A stretch of 64,000 bases of DNA from Molossus alvarezi (GCA_037176705.1 CM073886.1:15708501-15772500), one strand, 5' to 3'. Positions 32,690 to 44,900 are shown, counted from the first letter of the stretch. Made by a program: numbers and translations. Notes: generated by a model from the sequence alone, not told the origin.

Positions 32690-33047
32690 CGCAGAACGTG
32701 ACCTGGAAGTTGGTCCCGAGCAGGCTCCGTTGGCTGTGGACGCCTAACTCGCGCGCTGAAACTTCCGGCGTGGGAGCCGAGCGCTGAGTCCTGTGTGAGT
32801 CCGCGACGAAACGAAAAGCGTGGCGCTCAGGTCCACCCTTAGGGAGGACTGGTGCGGCTACCCGGACCGACTGAGACCAAGGCGCCGGAGGCGGCTGCGG
32901 CCTGGCTATAGCTAGCTCTTCGGCCGGGACTTGAAGCCCAGCGCCTTCGGGCTCCTGCTGACGTCGGCCATCCCTGCGCGAGGCCGGAGGCTCCTTTCCT
33001 GGCGGGCGCAGCTGGTTTCCAGGGTAAGGCACTCCGAGGGCCTGACG
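32690..33047 (+). promoter_or_regulatory. ZNF263: ZNF263 proximal CpG promoter and 5' UTR
   Basis: CpG-rich sequence directly before the ZNF263 start. The frame upstream of the ATG is open by chance because of base composition. No TATA box is evident. The transcription start cannot be fixed from sequence alone. Confidence 0.65.
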
Positions 33048-33434
33048 ATGGCGTCGGGCCCAGGCTCCCAGGATCGGGAAGGGCTCCTGATAGTGAAACT
33101 GGAGGAAGACTGCGCCTGGAGCCAGGAGCTGCTCCCGCCAGACCCAGGGCCCAGTCCGGAGGCCTCCCACCTGCTCTTCAGACGGTTCCGCTTTCAAGAG
33201 GCCGCTGGGCCCCGGGAAGCCCTCAGTCGGCTCCAGGAGCTTTGCCATGGGTGGCTGCGGCCTGAGATGCGCACCAAGGAGCAGATCCTGGAGCTGCTGG
33301 TGTTGGAGCAGTTTCTAGTCATCCTGCCCCAGGAGATCCAGAGCAGGGTGCAGGAGTTGCATCCAGAGAGCGGCGAGGAAGCAGTGACCCTTGTGGAAGA
33401 TATGCAGAGAGAGCTTGGGAAACTGAGACAACAG
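33048..33434 (+). CDS. ZNF263: ZNF263 exon 1: SCAN domain
   Basis: Encodes [20 protein letters not shown] followed by the SCAN dimerisation domain ([52 protein letters not shown]). Ends in phase 0 at CAG/GTGAGA. Confidence 0.96.
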
Positions 33435-36400
33435 GTGAGAAAAAGAGCTGTTGTATCTATGGTTTGTTTGGCCCCTGGACTGGGACAGTGTGCCGACCCA
33501 GTTCCCTATACGAATTTACTTGGTTTCCCTTAATAGGCCTTACGTGGGCAAGAGGCCTTTTTGTAGTTTAGTCAGGAGCAGTCATCCTCCAGATTTTACC
33601 CAAATGGACAGAGTAAGTAGTGCAGAATGCCCTGTTTCCGTATGGAAGCAATGTCTTTGCATTAGTGTGAGCCCTGACCTTAGCTCTCAGGGTTCAAGTC
33701 GTCACTGTTTTATACTAGCGTTATGACTTTGGGCAAGTTATTTAATTCTTTCAAGCCTCAGATAAGCCACTGGTAAAATGAGAATGATAAAATACCTTTC
33801 TAGTGTTGCACTGAGTATTAGAGGGAGAGCAAGCAGCATGTAGTGCCCCCCCACCCCCCGCCATTCTTGCAGCACACCGTTTGAAAACCGATGCTTTAAA
33901 CAGTCACACTATTTTCTAAATCACACTTTTACTAGTATTTTTTATTTTGCTTGGTAAAAAACACTCAAGTTGTTACAGTCAGACATACTTTTTTAAAAAA
34001 CATTGATTTTAGAGAGAGAAAGGAGAGAGAGAGAAACAAACATTGATTTGTTGTTCCACTTATTTATGCATTCATTGGTTAATTCTTGTATGTGCCATGA
34101 CTAGAGGTCAAACCCAAAATGTTGGCATATCAGAATGACATTTCAACCAACTGAGCCACCTGGACGGGGCCATATAGTTTTGATCACACTACTGGCTAAT
34201 AGTTAGTGCTTAATAGCTATTAGCTCTTGTTATATTAGGGTCAGCAGTCTGGTCTCTTATGCAGAGCTAGGTGGGAATTAAATCACAGACTTAGAAAACC
34301 AGTTTGGCACTGAGCCTCTGAGGGCACTTGTGCCCCCAGGGCCACCCAAGTTTAACTTCTCCAGTAAGAATGGAAGCATGTAGAAAAGGTGGGGGAAAGC
34401 AAGAGGGAGGGAGGTGTGTCCAGAACTGTGTGGGGCAGGTGTGCTCTGGGAGTGGATCCCCACACCCTCCTTTTCTCTCACGCACTTGGGATCAGAAAAA
34501 CCTATAGTGGAAACCATCCTTCTCTCTTGCTGGGTCCAAAGGTATCACCAGTATTTCACTGTTGAAGGCTTACCCTCAGAATTTTGTACTAATTTCCCTT
34601 CCTGTGGGGCCCTGTTGTGATGATGAGTAATATGGGTTGGTTCCCAGGTCACAAACCATGGGCGGGGAACAGAAGTGCTTTTGGAGGAGCCTTTGTCTCT
34701 GGAAACAGCACGAAAGTCACCGAGCTTCAAGCTGGAGCCAGTGGAGACTGAGCGAAGCCCCGGTCCCAGGCTGCAGGAGCTGCTAGGCCCCAGCCCTAAA
34801 AGGGACCCCCAGGCTGTAAAGGAGAGGGGTGAGGAACAGTTAACTGGGTAGGTGGGAGGGAGGAGGGGCTTCTGGTTTGCCTCTTACAGGAGCAGGATGG
34901 AGCACCTGTGCCACAGAGGAAATTTCTGGCTTCAGGGTTCCCAGAGTGGAGTGAAAGACTTAGAAGTGGTGGTTGGGTTCTTCTGGAGGTGGGAGGAGGG
35001 AGGAAGACTTTTTAGCTCTTTCATATGCAGAACAGAGACCCTTAGAGCTAGATGAATGTTTGAGGGCTTGAACTCTGCAGACAGACTACTGGTATTTCTT
35101 ATCCTCACCCCTGCATTGAGGATATCATTTGAATATGGTTTTATTGTGCCTCTCTTGCCTTCTTTTGTTTAGTGTTCAGTCCTCAGAGTAGAGACTGGGT
35201 GTTGGGGAATGGATACTGTGTTGTAATAATCCTTGGGTTACCAAGAATTAGGAATGCCATTCTCATCATGATTTCTATCACCTTCAGCATTATCTGCTCC
35301 CTGGCTTTCTCTCTTTCCTCCTGAAGGAAACATGGAAGACAAGATGACTGGGCCCCAGGTGATGTGGAAGTTCCCAATGTCTTCCCCCAGCACACCCACA
35401 CACACACACCCAGTGTTGCTCTTGTGGTGGTGTGGTCCTTTTGCCACTTGGAGAGGATCCTTTCTCCCTCACCAGTGTGTCTCCCCTGCCTTCTTTATAT
35501 GCCTCTTTCTCACCTCACTCCTAGGCCTGGCACCCTTCTTCCCCATGAAATGTGTCCTCGGCACTCCCGGGTTTTTCCCCTTTAACCCTTGACTCTGCTT
35601 GAATTGTTCTTGGTGCCTCAGGGGCTAAAGGAGATCTTGTACTGTTTCAGTTGCCTGAGAGCTTAGAGGACGTGGCTATGTACATCTCCCAGGAGGAGTG
35701 GGGGCATCAGGATCCTAGTAAGAGGGCCCTCTCCAGGGACACGGTGCAGGAGAGTTATGAGAATGTGGACTCACTGGGTAAGGACTTCTTTTCCAGGGAT
35801 GAAGACTGAGCCATTTCTGACCAGGTTCCTGTGTCTTAGCCACTTACCTCCCGGACATAAGTTCCCAATTTTTCCAAAAGACCTCCCTTTTTCTAAAATC
35901 CTCTAAACTAGGATCAGTTAAACATCTTCCAAGTGGCACATCTGGCACACTTATGGGTCCCAGCTGCCAGAGCTGAAGGCAAGGAGTCAGCTGTAATGCA
36001 CTTTCCAAGGCAGAACAAATCAAGTCCAGTGACTGCCCCCCCGCCCCCGAATTACACATACTCAGTGTCCTAGGATGCTGTGGAACTATAAGTTATTGAT
36101 GCCTTGCAATTTTGAAATGCTATTCTTCTGATGTCACTTGTTTTCTATGCTTCATTAGTATTTCTAGGCCCTTCCCCAAAGACATGGATTTCAGCAGTAG
36201 TGGCATCAACATTCCAGCTTAGCAGCTCTCCCAGCTCTTAAAAAATCAGGAAGTGGGGAAGACCTTATGGAAATTGGAAAATTTTATATATATGTATATT
36301 TTTTCCTCCAAACTGGAGCTAAATATATCAAGCATAAATTGAGACATCTGTGTGTTGACCTATTATGCAGAGATTTAAAATGAGGCCTATGAAATACGAC

Positions 36401-39103
36401 GGAAAACATAATTTTTTGGGTGGAAAGTGTACAAAAATTTATAGGACTTAGATGGAGTGTGCACAGGTATTGTTTCATTCCTTCGACTTTATGTATGAAA
36501 ATTCTCATAATAAAAGTTGGGGGAAGTCTTAAAAAATAATTTAAGACAGGAATGTGTCCATTAAGATTATGGCTACATAGATGCACACATTGTAGAAGAG
36601 TCACACTGAACTTTGTTTTCATACATTAGATTTTCATAAAGAGAAGCACAGCTATCAATTCACGTGCACTAATTCTGTAAAGGGGTCACTGCTGGGTTTG
36701 GTTCCCTTCATTGAACCTTCTCCGGGTTCCCCCTCATTGGGCTGTGGTTTGGTACCCTAAGTTGAATACAGCTTTTTTAGTGAGTACTAAATAGGAAGAG
36801 AAGTTCAGATCACAAGTTCTTAGAACTAAACTGTTTAAAGTCCATGTTTGCTGGAGTTGGAGTGAGGTTTTTGTTTTTAGCATAGCACAGTAATGGTACT
36901 TTTGGATTTTGACCTCAGTGTCCTTTCAGAGCCCCCAAGTTCTTTTCTGATTGTCTGTCATATTTTCTCCTGGAGTTACCCAGTCAAACTAAGTTCTGTT
37001 CTCTATTTATACATAAGAGTCACTCTGACCATTTTCATTTGATCGTTTTATTTACAAAAGTATACATTTCCATTGCAAAAAAACCCCAAGTACTACAAAA
37101 GTGTAGAAAGAAAAAAGCTATGGTTTCCCCCATTTATTTGAGGTAACCACTGGGAACAGGTTAGCAGGTTAGTGTATATTCTAATTATTGCTATCAGATT
37201 TATTGTACCCTCTCTATCTACTCACTGAGGATAGGGAATAAGACTGTCTTTGTTACCTCTGCCTGATGGAGGAAAGTGGTGACACAGAAATCTATTTCTT
37301 TCATTGTGAACAGTGTCTCAGGTTCCCACTCTGGAGACCCTGAGCACCCAGGTGGAACAAGGAAGAAAACCATGGGATCCCAGTGTCCAGATTTGCAAGG
37401 AAGGACTGAGCCACAGAAGCCCAGCTCCAGGTAAGGAACTTGAGCAGCCTGCCCAGCTAGTTTCCCCCTGTTGGGAGTGAGGCCTTTGAAGATTTGGGTG
37501 TGGAGCTAGCCCATCCCTGCTGCCAGAAAGGTACATTGCATCCTGTGTCCCCACTCCCCAGTTCCATCCCTGTGAGGCAGGGGAGGCACCCAGAGTTCAA
37601 AACGTAAGGAGCCATTAGTGAATGCCTGGGCTCACTTGCCCATCCTAGTACCAGTCCTGCTTCATCCCACCCATTTTTGAAGGGCAGAGAGCCAGAGGCT
37701 CAATTGAAGAAGGATGAGGTGGCCCCTTCAAGGGAATAAGACTGGTCTGAGTTCTGGGTTCTGAGCAATGACCCCACCTTTTATAAGATACCTCCCTAGA
37801 GTGCTTTCTCTGTATGGGGAAGATGGTAAACAGCCTTTCTGGACTTCTGACCTCCTGGCAATAGCAAGCATATGGGCTTTTCTTTTCCTCAGGGTAGAAA
37901 TAATACAGAGGTTTGGTTTCTCTCACTCTACCAGGGGAAGAGAAATTTGAGAGTCGGGAAGAAAGTGCTCAGTCTATTTCCCCTGAGAATATCCATCTGC
38001 AGGTGCTTCTGCCTGGCCAGGCCAGAGGGGAGGTGCCCTGGAGTCCTGAGCAGGGACGGCCTGGGGACAGGGCAGAAGGGCATTGGGAGCCTCCCCCAGA
38101 GGATCGGACGGAGCAGTCCTTAGTAGGGTCCACAAGTTGCAGAGAAGTAGGACGGCCAAAGGAACTACAGCCGAAGAAGCTCCATTTATGTCCCTTGTGT
38201 GGCAAAAATTTCTCTAACAACTCAAATCTGATTAGGCACCAGAGAATACATGCAGCAGAAAGACTGTGTATGGGTGTAGAGTGTGGTGAAATCTTCGGTG
38301 GGAGCCCACACTTTTTATCACTACACAGAGCACGCTTTGGAGAGGAGGCCCATAAGTGCCTCGAATGTGGAAAAAGCTTCAGCCAGAATACCCACCTGAC
38401 TCGCCATCAACGCACCCACACAGGAGAGAAGCCTTATCAATGTAACATATGTGGAAAAAGCTTCTCTTGCAACTCCAATCTCCACAGACACCAGAGAACA
38501 CACACTGGTGAAAAGCCTTACAAGTGCCCTGAATGCGGGGAGATTTTTGCTCATAGCTCCAACCTCCTTAGGCACCAGAGAATTCACACAGGAGAGAGAC
38601 CCTATAAGTGTGCTGAGTGTGGGAAAAGTTTCTCTCGCAGTTCCCACCTTGTCATACATGAAAGAACTCATGAAAAAGAGAGGCTTTACCCCTTCTCTGA
38701 ATGTGGGGAAGCAATGAATGACAGCAGCCCCTTTCTTACAAATCATGGAACCCACAAGGCAGAGAAGAAAATCTTTGAATGTTTGACTTGTGGGAAAAGC
38801 TTCCGGCAGGGCATGCACCTCACCAGACATCAGAGAACGCACACGGGAGAGAAACCATATAAATGTACCCTTTGTGGGGAAAACTTTTCTCATAGATCCA
38901 ACTTAATCAGGCACCAGAGAATTCACACGGGAGAGAAGCCGTATACCTGTCATGAGTGTGGAGACAGTTTCTCCCATAGCTCCAATCGGATTCGTCATCT
39001 GAGAACCCATACAGGAGAGAGACCCTATAAATGTTCTGAATGTGGAGAAAGCTTTTCTCGGAGTTCACGCCTTATGAGTCATCAGAGAACTCACACCAGA
39101 TAG
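33048..39103 (+). CDS. ZNF263: ZNF263: SCAN/KRAB-like C2H2 zinc-finger transcription factor
   Basis: Nuclear DNA-binding regulator; human ZNF263 recognises GA-rich motifs. Exons: 33048-33434, 34648-34828, 35288-35358, 35651-35777, 37314-37430 and 37935-39103 (stop included). All have AG/GT borders and consistent phases. The total is 2052 nt, a predicted 683 aa, the same length I recall for human. Domains: SCAN (about residues 38-125); a KRAB-like segment ([27 protein letters not shown]) at about 214-255; nine canonical C2H2 fingers in the last exon, the first separated from the rest by a degenerate one (YMGV...-type, [11 protein letters not shown]), with a second degenerate finger ([12 protein letters not shown]) between fingers 5 and 6. 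The start ATG has A at -3 and G at +4. No lesion is seen, and residue identity to human is high throughout by eye. Confidence 0.97.
33665..33830 (+). repeat. MIR SINE in ZNF263 intron 1
   Basis: GTTATGACTTTGGGCAAGTT, TTCAAGCCTCAGATAAGCCA and TGGTAAAATGAGAATGATAA. Confidence 0.75.
33989..34170 (-). mobile_element. Ves SINE, subtype C, in ZNF263 intron 1
   Basis: CATTGATTTTAGAGAGAG, GTTCCACTTATTTATGCATT and GCCACCTGGACGGGGC: the only Ves I see inside ZNF263. Confidence 0.85.
34648..34828 (+). CDS. ZNF263: ZNF263 exon 2
   Basis: Linker from [20 protein letters not shown] to RDPQAVKER after TTCCCAG, ending in phase 1 at GTGAGG. It contains the acidic FKLEPVETE stretch common after SCAN domains. 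Confidence 0.93.
35288..35358 (+). CDS. ZNF263: ZNF263 exon 3
   Basis: A 71-nt exon encoding [20 protein letters not shown] and TGPQ. The phase links exon 2 (phase 1) to exon 4 (phase 0). Confidence 0.92.
35651..35777 (+). CDS. ZNF263: ZNF263 exon 4: KRAB-like box
   Basis: A 127-nt exon, the usual KRAB-A exon size, encoding [20 protein letters not shown] and ESYENV. The core differs from repressive KRAB (DV...F..EEW..L...Q..LYRDVMLENY) at several TRIM28-contact positions, so strong repression is doubtful. Confidence 0.93.
35778..37313 (+). other. ZNF263 intron 4
   Basis: About 1.5 kb without Ves insertions or other repeats I can name. No coding sequence is recognised. Confidence 0.5.
37314..37430 (+). 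CDS. ZNF263: ZNF263 exon 5
   Basis: A 117-nt linker exon ([20 protein letters not shown] to SHRSPAPG), phase 1 in and out, with donor GTAAGG. Confidence 0.9.
37935..39103 (+). CDS. ZNF263: ZNF263 exon 6: zinc-finger array and stop
   Basis: Starts at [10 protein letters not shown] after the CTACCAG acceptor. Nine good C-x2-C...H-x3-H fingers with TGEKPY linkers, plus two degenerate ones that have lost metal ligands. The stop TAG is at 39101-39103. Confidence 0.97.
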
Positions 39104-39970
39104 AAACAATGGGGTTTCACTTTGCCCCAGTAAGGTGGCATATTCAGAGGGTTCTGTTGTTAAAAGCTGGTATTTCTTGCCCTGCTGACCAAATCATTTG
39201 TTTTTTTAAGGTAATTGCTATAAAGAGTAACAGGGATGGGGGTGTGTGTGGGTGGGGGTCATTGTAAAGGCGGTGCAGAGGCAGCAAAGGAATAAAACTA
39301 AAAAGAAATTGTCTGAAATAGTGAGGATGACAAATCTTTGGGGTGATCTGCTCAGGGCAGTATTCTGTATGAAATCCACTTTGTCTCATGGTGAACCTAC
39401 CCCGTTGGTATATTTAGCCAAGTTGTGATTTGGATGCCTTACTGTGCCAGGTCTTTCCCAGCAACTTTGGGAATCCGTATGACTTTGTTACTGCTTGCTC
39501 ACTTGGGACATTCAGCAGGAGCATTTGGGCTCCTGAGGCCCTTGAGACCAAAGAAGAGGGGCTGAGTCTCCTGGGAAACCAGCTTGACGGCAAAGAAAGA
39601 CCGGTGGTGAGTTGTAGCTCTCCCAGAGGCCTTGACAGGGAAGCCACAGTGCCCCTCAATAGCCTGACAGGAGGGCCCATTGGCAGGCCATGCATGTCAA
39701 TGTCACCTCAGACAAAAAGGACCCAGAGACTTAAGGGAAATAGAAGGAATTTGCAGGTCAGACTAGGAATTGGCAGAGGGAACTGGAGTCTGAATTAGTC
39801 TACCTTTTGCAGAGATCAAGACTTCCTTCACCTCTGCCAGAGAAGGATAAACAGAGCTCCGGAGTCTTCAGAGGGTTATGTAAGATGGGTTCCCTGGGAG
39901 ATGCTGAAAACAAGAGTCTTAGGGAAATTAAGGATCATGCCTTTCCCTGTTGGAAATACATTTGGATGCT

Positions 39971-39976
39971 AATAAA
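39971..39976 (+). terminator. ZNF263: ZNF263 polyadenylation signal
   Basis: AATAAA about 870 nt after the stop, followed by GT-rich sequence (GAAAGTGTGTGACTC). A closer AATAAA at 39291-39296 could serve a shorter 3' UTR. Confidence 0.65.
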
Positions 39977-41185
39977 TATCTACAGGAAACATGAAAGTGT
40001 GTGACTCTTCATTTAGGGCCTTTGTCCTGGCCTCCGGTATTGATCTGTCTCCCATCTGTTTTGGTTGGAGGACTTGCTTTCTCTTTGAGGTCTTGTTGGG
40101 TTGGTTGAGAAGGGTCCCACAAAGGTGGCAGCAGACAGTTTGAGGTAGGGTGTGGTTCTTGCCAGCTCCAGGCTGGGACTGCTACATGATAACAAAGGGT
40201 CAAGCCCAGTGGTACTTGGGGTGATGTCATAATGGTCTCCAAGGTTTTCTTTCCTTCTGTGATGTACAGCAGAGAAAGTGTCTTTGATTTTTTGTTTAGA
40301 ATACTTTTACTTGGGAAGTAATTGAAGGAAGATCGGGCTCTTCAGCTCTTCAGAGACAGATTATTTTGGTCTTACAGATGATTCACAGGGAAAGATGGTC
40401 CTGATATAACTGAGTTATTGCCCACTAGTGGAGGGAAGATATATGGGGAGGGCAAAATTATTAGGGGAAAGCATTATATTTTAGAATGGCTAATCCAGAT
40501 TAGGAATTTTAGGAGTGTATATCTATAGGAAAGAGGTAGAATTCCAGGAAGTATTCTAGGAGTAGAACATTCTGATGCCAGGAAAATATTTAAATAGCTG
40601 TTCTTTGGGAGGATAAGATAAAACATTCCATTGGAAACCAGCTATCAAATTCGCAATTTTGAGTGAGAAAAACAATCCTATATGCCCCACTTATTTCTTA
40701 TTAGTCTTGCCTCAGCCCTGCCTCAGTTTAGTATTGAGTTTTTCCTTGGTTTTCTGAGCCAGTTTTAAAAAATCTTACTCTCATTTCTCTGCCTTTCTCT
40801 TATCCACAAGAGGAGAGTGGTAGTGTGTGTGTGTTGGGGGGCGGTGGTGGTGTTGAGGATTTGAGAGAGATTAATGTAGGATCCATAATGGTAGCAATAG
40901 AACAGTAGTGATGTGGTTGCTGATGCCATGAAATTGGGTGAGTGATGTCAAATTGATGTTACTAAACATTGTCTTTGGTTAAGATGGCAACCTGTATGCA
41001 TTGTAAATCTTACAAGAATGGAAAGTGCCTCACCCCCTTCACTCTCCCTCCTCATCTCCTCCCTCCCAATAATACCACCCATATAGATCTTATGATGTAT
41101 CCAACTGGTGTTGCTCCTACTTGGAGCATTGCAGTTTGAGACTTACAGCAACAAGGACCCCCAGGTATTTATTTGCTTTTGGCAT
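39977..41185. other. ZNF263 downstream region; nothing recognised
   Basis: About 1.2 kb with a short GT run near 40830. No gene, no Ves and no named repeat. Confidence 0.4.
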
Positions 41186-41201
41186 TAAAAAGGCTTTTTA
41201 T

Positions 41202-41446
41202 TTTTTTATTTTATTTTATTTTATTTTTATCCTCACCCGAGGACATTTTTTCCATTTTTTGTTCAGATAGAGTGGGAGGGAGAGAGAGAGAGAAACATCG
41301 ATGTGAAAGGGACACATCGAGTGGCTGCCACCTGCACAACCCAACCAGGGACGGGGACAAATTGCAACATGCCCTTAGCAGGAGCCAAACCCGGGTCTCT
41401 GGACCGCAGGCCGACGCTCTAACCGCTGAGCCAAACTGGCCAGGGC
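41202..41446 (-). mobile_element. Ves SINE, subtype A, first of a serial pair
   Basis: Near-consensus reverse copy with a small deletion in the body. TAAAAAGGCTTTTTAT precedes it and recurs at 41447 and 41712. Confidence 0.95.
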
Positions 41447-41462
41447 TAAAAAGGCTTTTTTA

Positions 41463-41711
41463 TTATTTTTTTTTATCCTTACCCGAGGACATTTTTCCAT
41501 TTTTTGTTCAGAGAGAGCGGGAGGGAGAGAGAGGAAGAGAGAGAGAGAGAAACATCAACGTGAAGGGACACATCGAGTGGCTGCCACCCGCACGACCAAC
41601 CAGGGCCGGGGACAAACTGCAACCGAGGTACGTGCCCTTAGCGGGAACCGAACCTGGGTCTCTCTGTACCGCAGGCCGACACTCCAACCGCTGAGCCAAA
41701 CCGGCCAGGGC
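41463..41711 (-). mobile_element. Ves SINE, subtype A, second of a serial pair
   Basis: Near-consensus reverse copy at the same target; TAAAAAGGCTTTTTTA occurs on both sides. Confidence 0.95.
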
Positions 41712-41768
41712 TAAAAAGGCTTTTTTAATAGGACCTTCTACTCAGTCCCCAGTGTAGCTCCCTTTCTA

Positions 41769-41845
41769 GCAAATTTTACATGCACAGCTATCCTCAACCT
41801 TGTTTTAATGAGATGATGTCATAAATTATTGCATGTAAAATTTGC
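41769..41845. repeat. Perfect 16-bp inverted repeat with 45-nt loop
   Basis: GCAAATTTTACATGCA (41769-41784) is the exact reverse complement of 41830-41845. Could be the ends of a small non-autonomous element or a hairpin; not tied to any family. Confidence 0.8.
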
Positions 41846-42478
41846 AGGACTATTCCTTCTAAGCTGAGATCAATGTAAGACCACACTGGAAGCAGGGAGC
41901 AGTCTGATTTGACAGGCAGGATTGGTGAGGTCTTCCCTTCTAGTCATATGTCAAAGAGTAGGTTAGAAGCCCTTACTGCGGACTCCCATGAGGTCACTGT
42001 AAGGGATAGAAGATAGCCAAGTGTATGCTTTCTACATTTATACTTCTGCATTACACACAATGTTTACATAATACTTTTCACCTGGTAGTCCTCTTGTAAA
42101 AGAAACCAGAACAGATTGCAACTGTGATGCAATAAACACCCCTGCCCCTAAGTTCAAATGGGTACTAAGGAGACCTGGGAGATGTGGCTTAACCCTGAGC
42201 AATAGCCACACATCCTTGTAGCAAATTTAGCACAAGAGACCAGCAGAAAGACTCCTGGGTGGAAAATTAGTAACACATTTTAAGCTATGTGAAAGTGCCT
42301 GACAGAGACAGACTAAAGGCAGGCCAGACATCAATGAGGACAAAGCTTGTAGCACCAGAGACTAGAAGTGTTAAACACTAATTTTTTTCCAGAAAACCAC
42401 ATCAGAAATCATTTTAAGAATTTTTACTGTAGGAATGAAAGCATTTATGGGTTTCAACATCAAAATCAGAACTTTTCT
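41846..42478. other. Intergenic DNA; nothing recognised
   Basis: No gene, RNA gene or named repeat seen. Confidence 0.4.
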
Positions 42479-42731
42479 GCCCTGGCCGGTTTGGCTCAGC
42501 GGTTAGAGCATCGGCCTGCGGTCCGGAGAGACCCGGGTTCGGTTCCCGCTAAGGGCACGTACTTCGGTTGCAGTTTGTCCCCGGCCCTGGTTGGTCGTGC
42601 GGGTGGCAGCCACTCGATGTGTCCCTTTCACATCGATGTTTCTCTCTCTCTGTCTCTTCCTCTCTCTCCCTCCCACTCTATCTGTACAAAAAATGGAAAA
42701 ATGTCCTCGGGTGAGGATAAAAAAAAAAAAA
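42479..42731 (+). mobile_element. Young Ves SINE, subtype A
   Basis: Almost exact consensus; TSD ATCAGAACTTTTCTG on both sides. Confidence 0.96.
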
Positions 42732-43141
42732 TCAGAACTTTTCTGTTGAATCATTACTATTGCTATTTGCTATTAATAGTTGTTGAATTATCAACTGATA
42801 CAATTTTGGAATAGGCAAAATCACCACCACTACTTTTAGACTTTAATTTTTGTAAATGTTTCACAAGCATTTGAAACAAAGTCTTGTAAGAAGTCTTACT
42901 ATATATTACAGGAAACCAACTAGCAAATTTATTAGCTCCAGGAGACTTCCTAACTTAGTTGGGTGTGGAGCTCAAGAATAGCAAGATAAGTTAAAGCAAA
43001 AGTGCATTCATTAGAAGTATTTTCTTTTATCCTTCAATCTAGCTTGCAAGCACTTCTGATTAAAACTTGATTTCTGTTCTTGAAAGGGAGGTTGATAATT
43101 CCTTCTCATTGTATATTTTTTACTAAAAGGGTCTAAGTCTT

Positions 43142-43388
43142 GCCCTGGCCAGGTTGCTTCAGCAGTAGAGCATCGGCCTTTGGACCAATTGGTCACGAGT
43201 TTGGTTCTAGTCAAGGGCACATAAGAGGTTTTGGTTCATCCCCTGCCCTGCTCTGGGTCGTGCAGGAAGCAGCAAGTCGATGTGTCCCTCTCATGTCATC
43301 TTTCTCTCTCCCTTTCTCTCCCTCCCACTCTATCTGAAGATAAACAGAAAAATATCCTCAGGTGAGGATTACAAAATAAATAAATAAA
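43142..43388 (+). mobile_element. Ves SINE, subtype A (older)
   Basis: Flanked by AAGGGTCTAAGTCTTGCC; the GTTGCTTCAGCAGTAGAGCA head is diverged. Confidence 0.92.
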
Positions 43389-44020
43389 AGGGTCTAAGTC
43401 TTGCCTGAGTTAGGCAGTGGGAATGGTCTAGGTAAATTCAATGATAAAATGGTTGATGAAAAATACCTCAGACCACAAGTAAAATTCTGACAGATCTTCT
43501 AGATAATGTTCCCAATTCATCACTGAGACAACTTGACTATCTCAGAAGCTTCAATCAAATCAAAACTGGTGACTCACCAGGATCCAACTTGCTCCAGGGA
43601 GACAATAAGATTTCCCCAGGCAGAAAGGGTGGGGGAAGAAAATAGTTTATTTTTGAAATCTTGGGACATGTTTTGGACACAATGAGGAACATTGCCTCTC
43701 CATTCTCACTTTCCCTCAGAGCGGGAAAACACTAGATTCTAGTGCCTAGAACCTGGGTATAGTTCTCCGTTCTGAACGTGAAGCTGCCATTGAACGTTTC
43801 ACTAGTTTCTTAGGAAAGGGAGGGGGGAGGGGTGGGAGGTTCCAGCTTGCATTTAGGAATCCTGCCTCAGCCATCGGAACATGAGTGAAGTGCCCAGGCT
43901 TCTCTGAGGAGCTAGTCTTAAGGATGGTTTCCAAAACCAAAGACTTCAGTCCTTTCCTTTCCCCAGGCTGGAGCAAAGCAAAAGGTTTTGTGGCTCCCGC
44001 AGTTTAACTTCCACGGGTAT

Positions 44021-44255
44021 TTTTTTTTTTTTTTTAATCCTCACCCGAGGACACTTTTGCATCTTTTTGTACAGATAGAGTGGGAGGGAGAAAGAAACCG
44101 ACGTGAAAGGGACACATCGAGTGGCTGCCACCCGCACGACCAACCAGGGCCGGGGACAAACTGCAACCGAAGTACGTGCCCTTAGCGGGAACCGAACCCG
44201 GGTCCCTCTGGACCGCAGGCAGACGCTCTAACCGCTGAGCCAAACTGGCCAGGGC
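44021..44255 (-). mobile_element. Ves SINE, subtype A
   Basis: Reverse copy with shortened TC run and a perfect 15-bp TSD ACTTCCACGGGTATT. Confidence 0.95.
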
Positions 44256-44269
44256 ACTTCCACGGGTAT

Positions 44270-44900
44270 TAAGGACAGGGTGCCTCTTCCCTAAAACCGC
44301 TGGCCTGCCCCAAGGGACTGGTCCCACCGAGGAGGGCTCCCAAGTGGGTCCCGGGAGGAGCAAGGGCTGACAGGGCATCGGCTGCCGAATTTCGACAAAC
44401 CTTTCTTTACTCTCTGCCCTATGCCTGCGGCTTTTCAGGTCCCGGGACGAACCCAGGGAATACGAGGGCATGCGCTGACACCTGCCAGCCGGCACACTCC
44501 AGCCACTCTGGCCCGCTGGTGAGCGCTTTGTGGCTGCACCGGCAGCTCTGTTTTTTGGGGCTCTCCCTCCACCCGACAGTCTTTGCCCGGGCCGCTCTGG
44601 CTCGCCCGCGGGAACTCTATGGTTGCGCCGGCGCTCCGCAGTTCCTGGTAGCTGGCCCGCTAGGCCTTATGGCTTCCCCCACCGTACACCCTAGCGGATA
44701 CTGGCGGCAGGACAGTACTCTGAAATGTCCCTGCCCCTCAGATGCGCATGCGCCAACGTAGGGGGCTGGGCAGGGCTCTCGGTCTAGGAGAAGGCAAGCA
44801 CAAAATTGGGTGGGGATGGGCACCGGGTCAGGAGCCTCGCACCGGAGAGGGGAAGGGTGGGCCTCGAGGCTGCCCTCCGGGGGTGGGTGGCTGAATGCAA
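44270..44900. promoter_or_regulatory. Orphan CpG-rich segment with an NRF1 site
   Basis: GC- and CpG-rich DNA with a textbook NRF1 palindrome TGCGCATGCGCC (44743-44754). No recognised gene starts here, and open frames have no family similarity. It could be a promoter for a non-coding RNA or an unmatched 5' exon. Confidence 0.55.
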
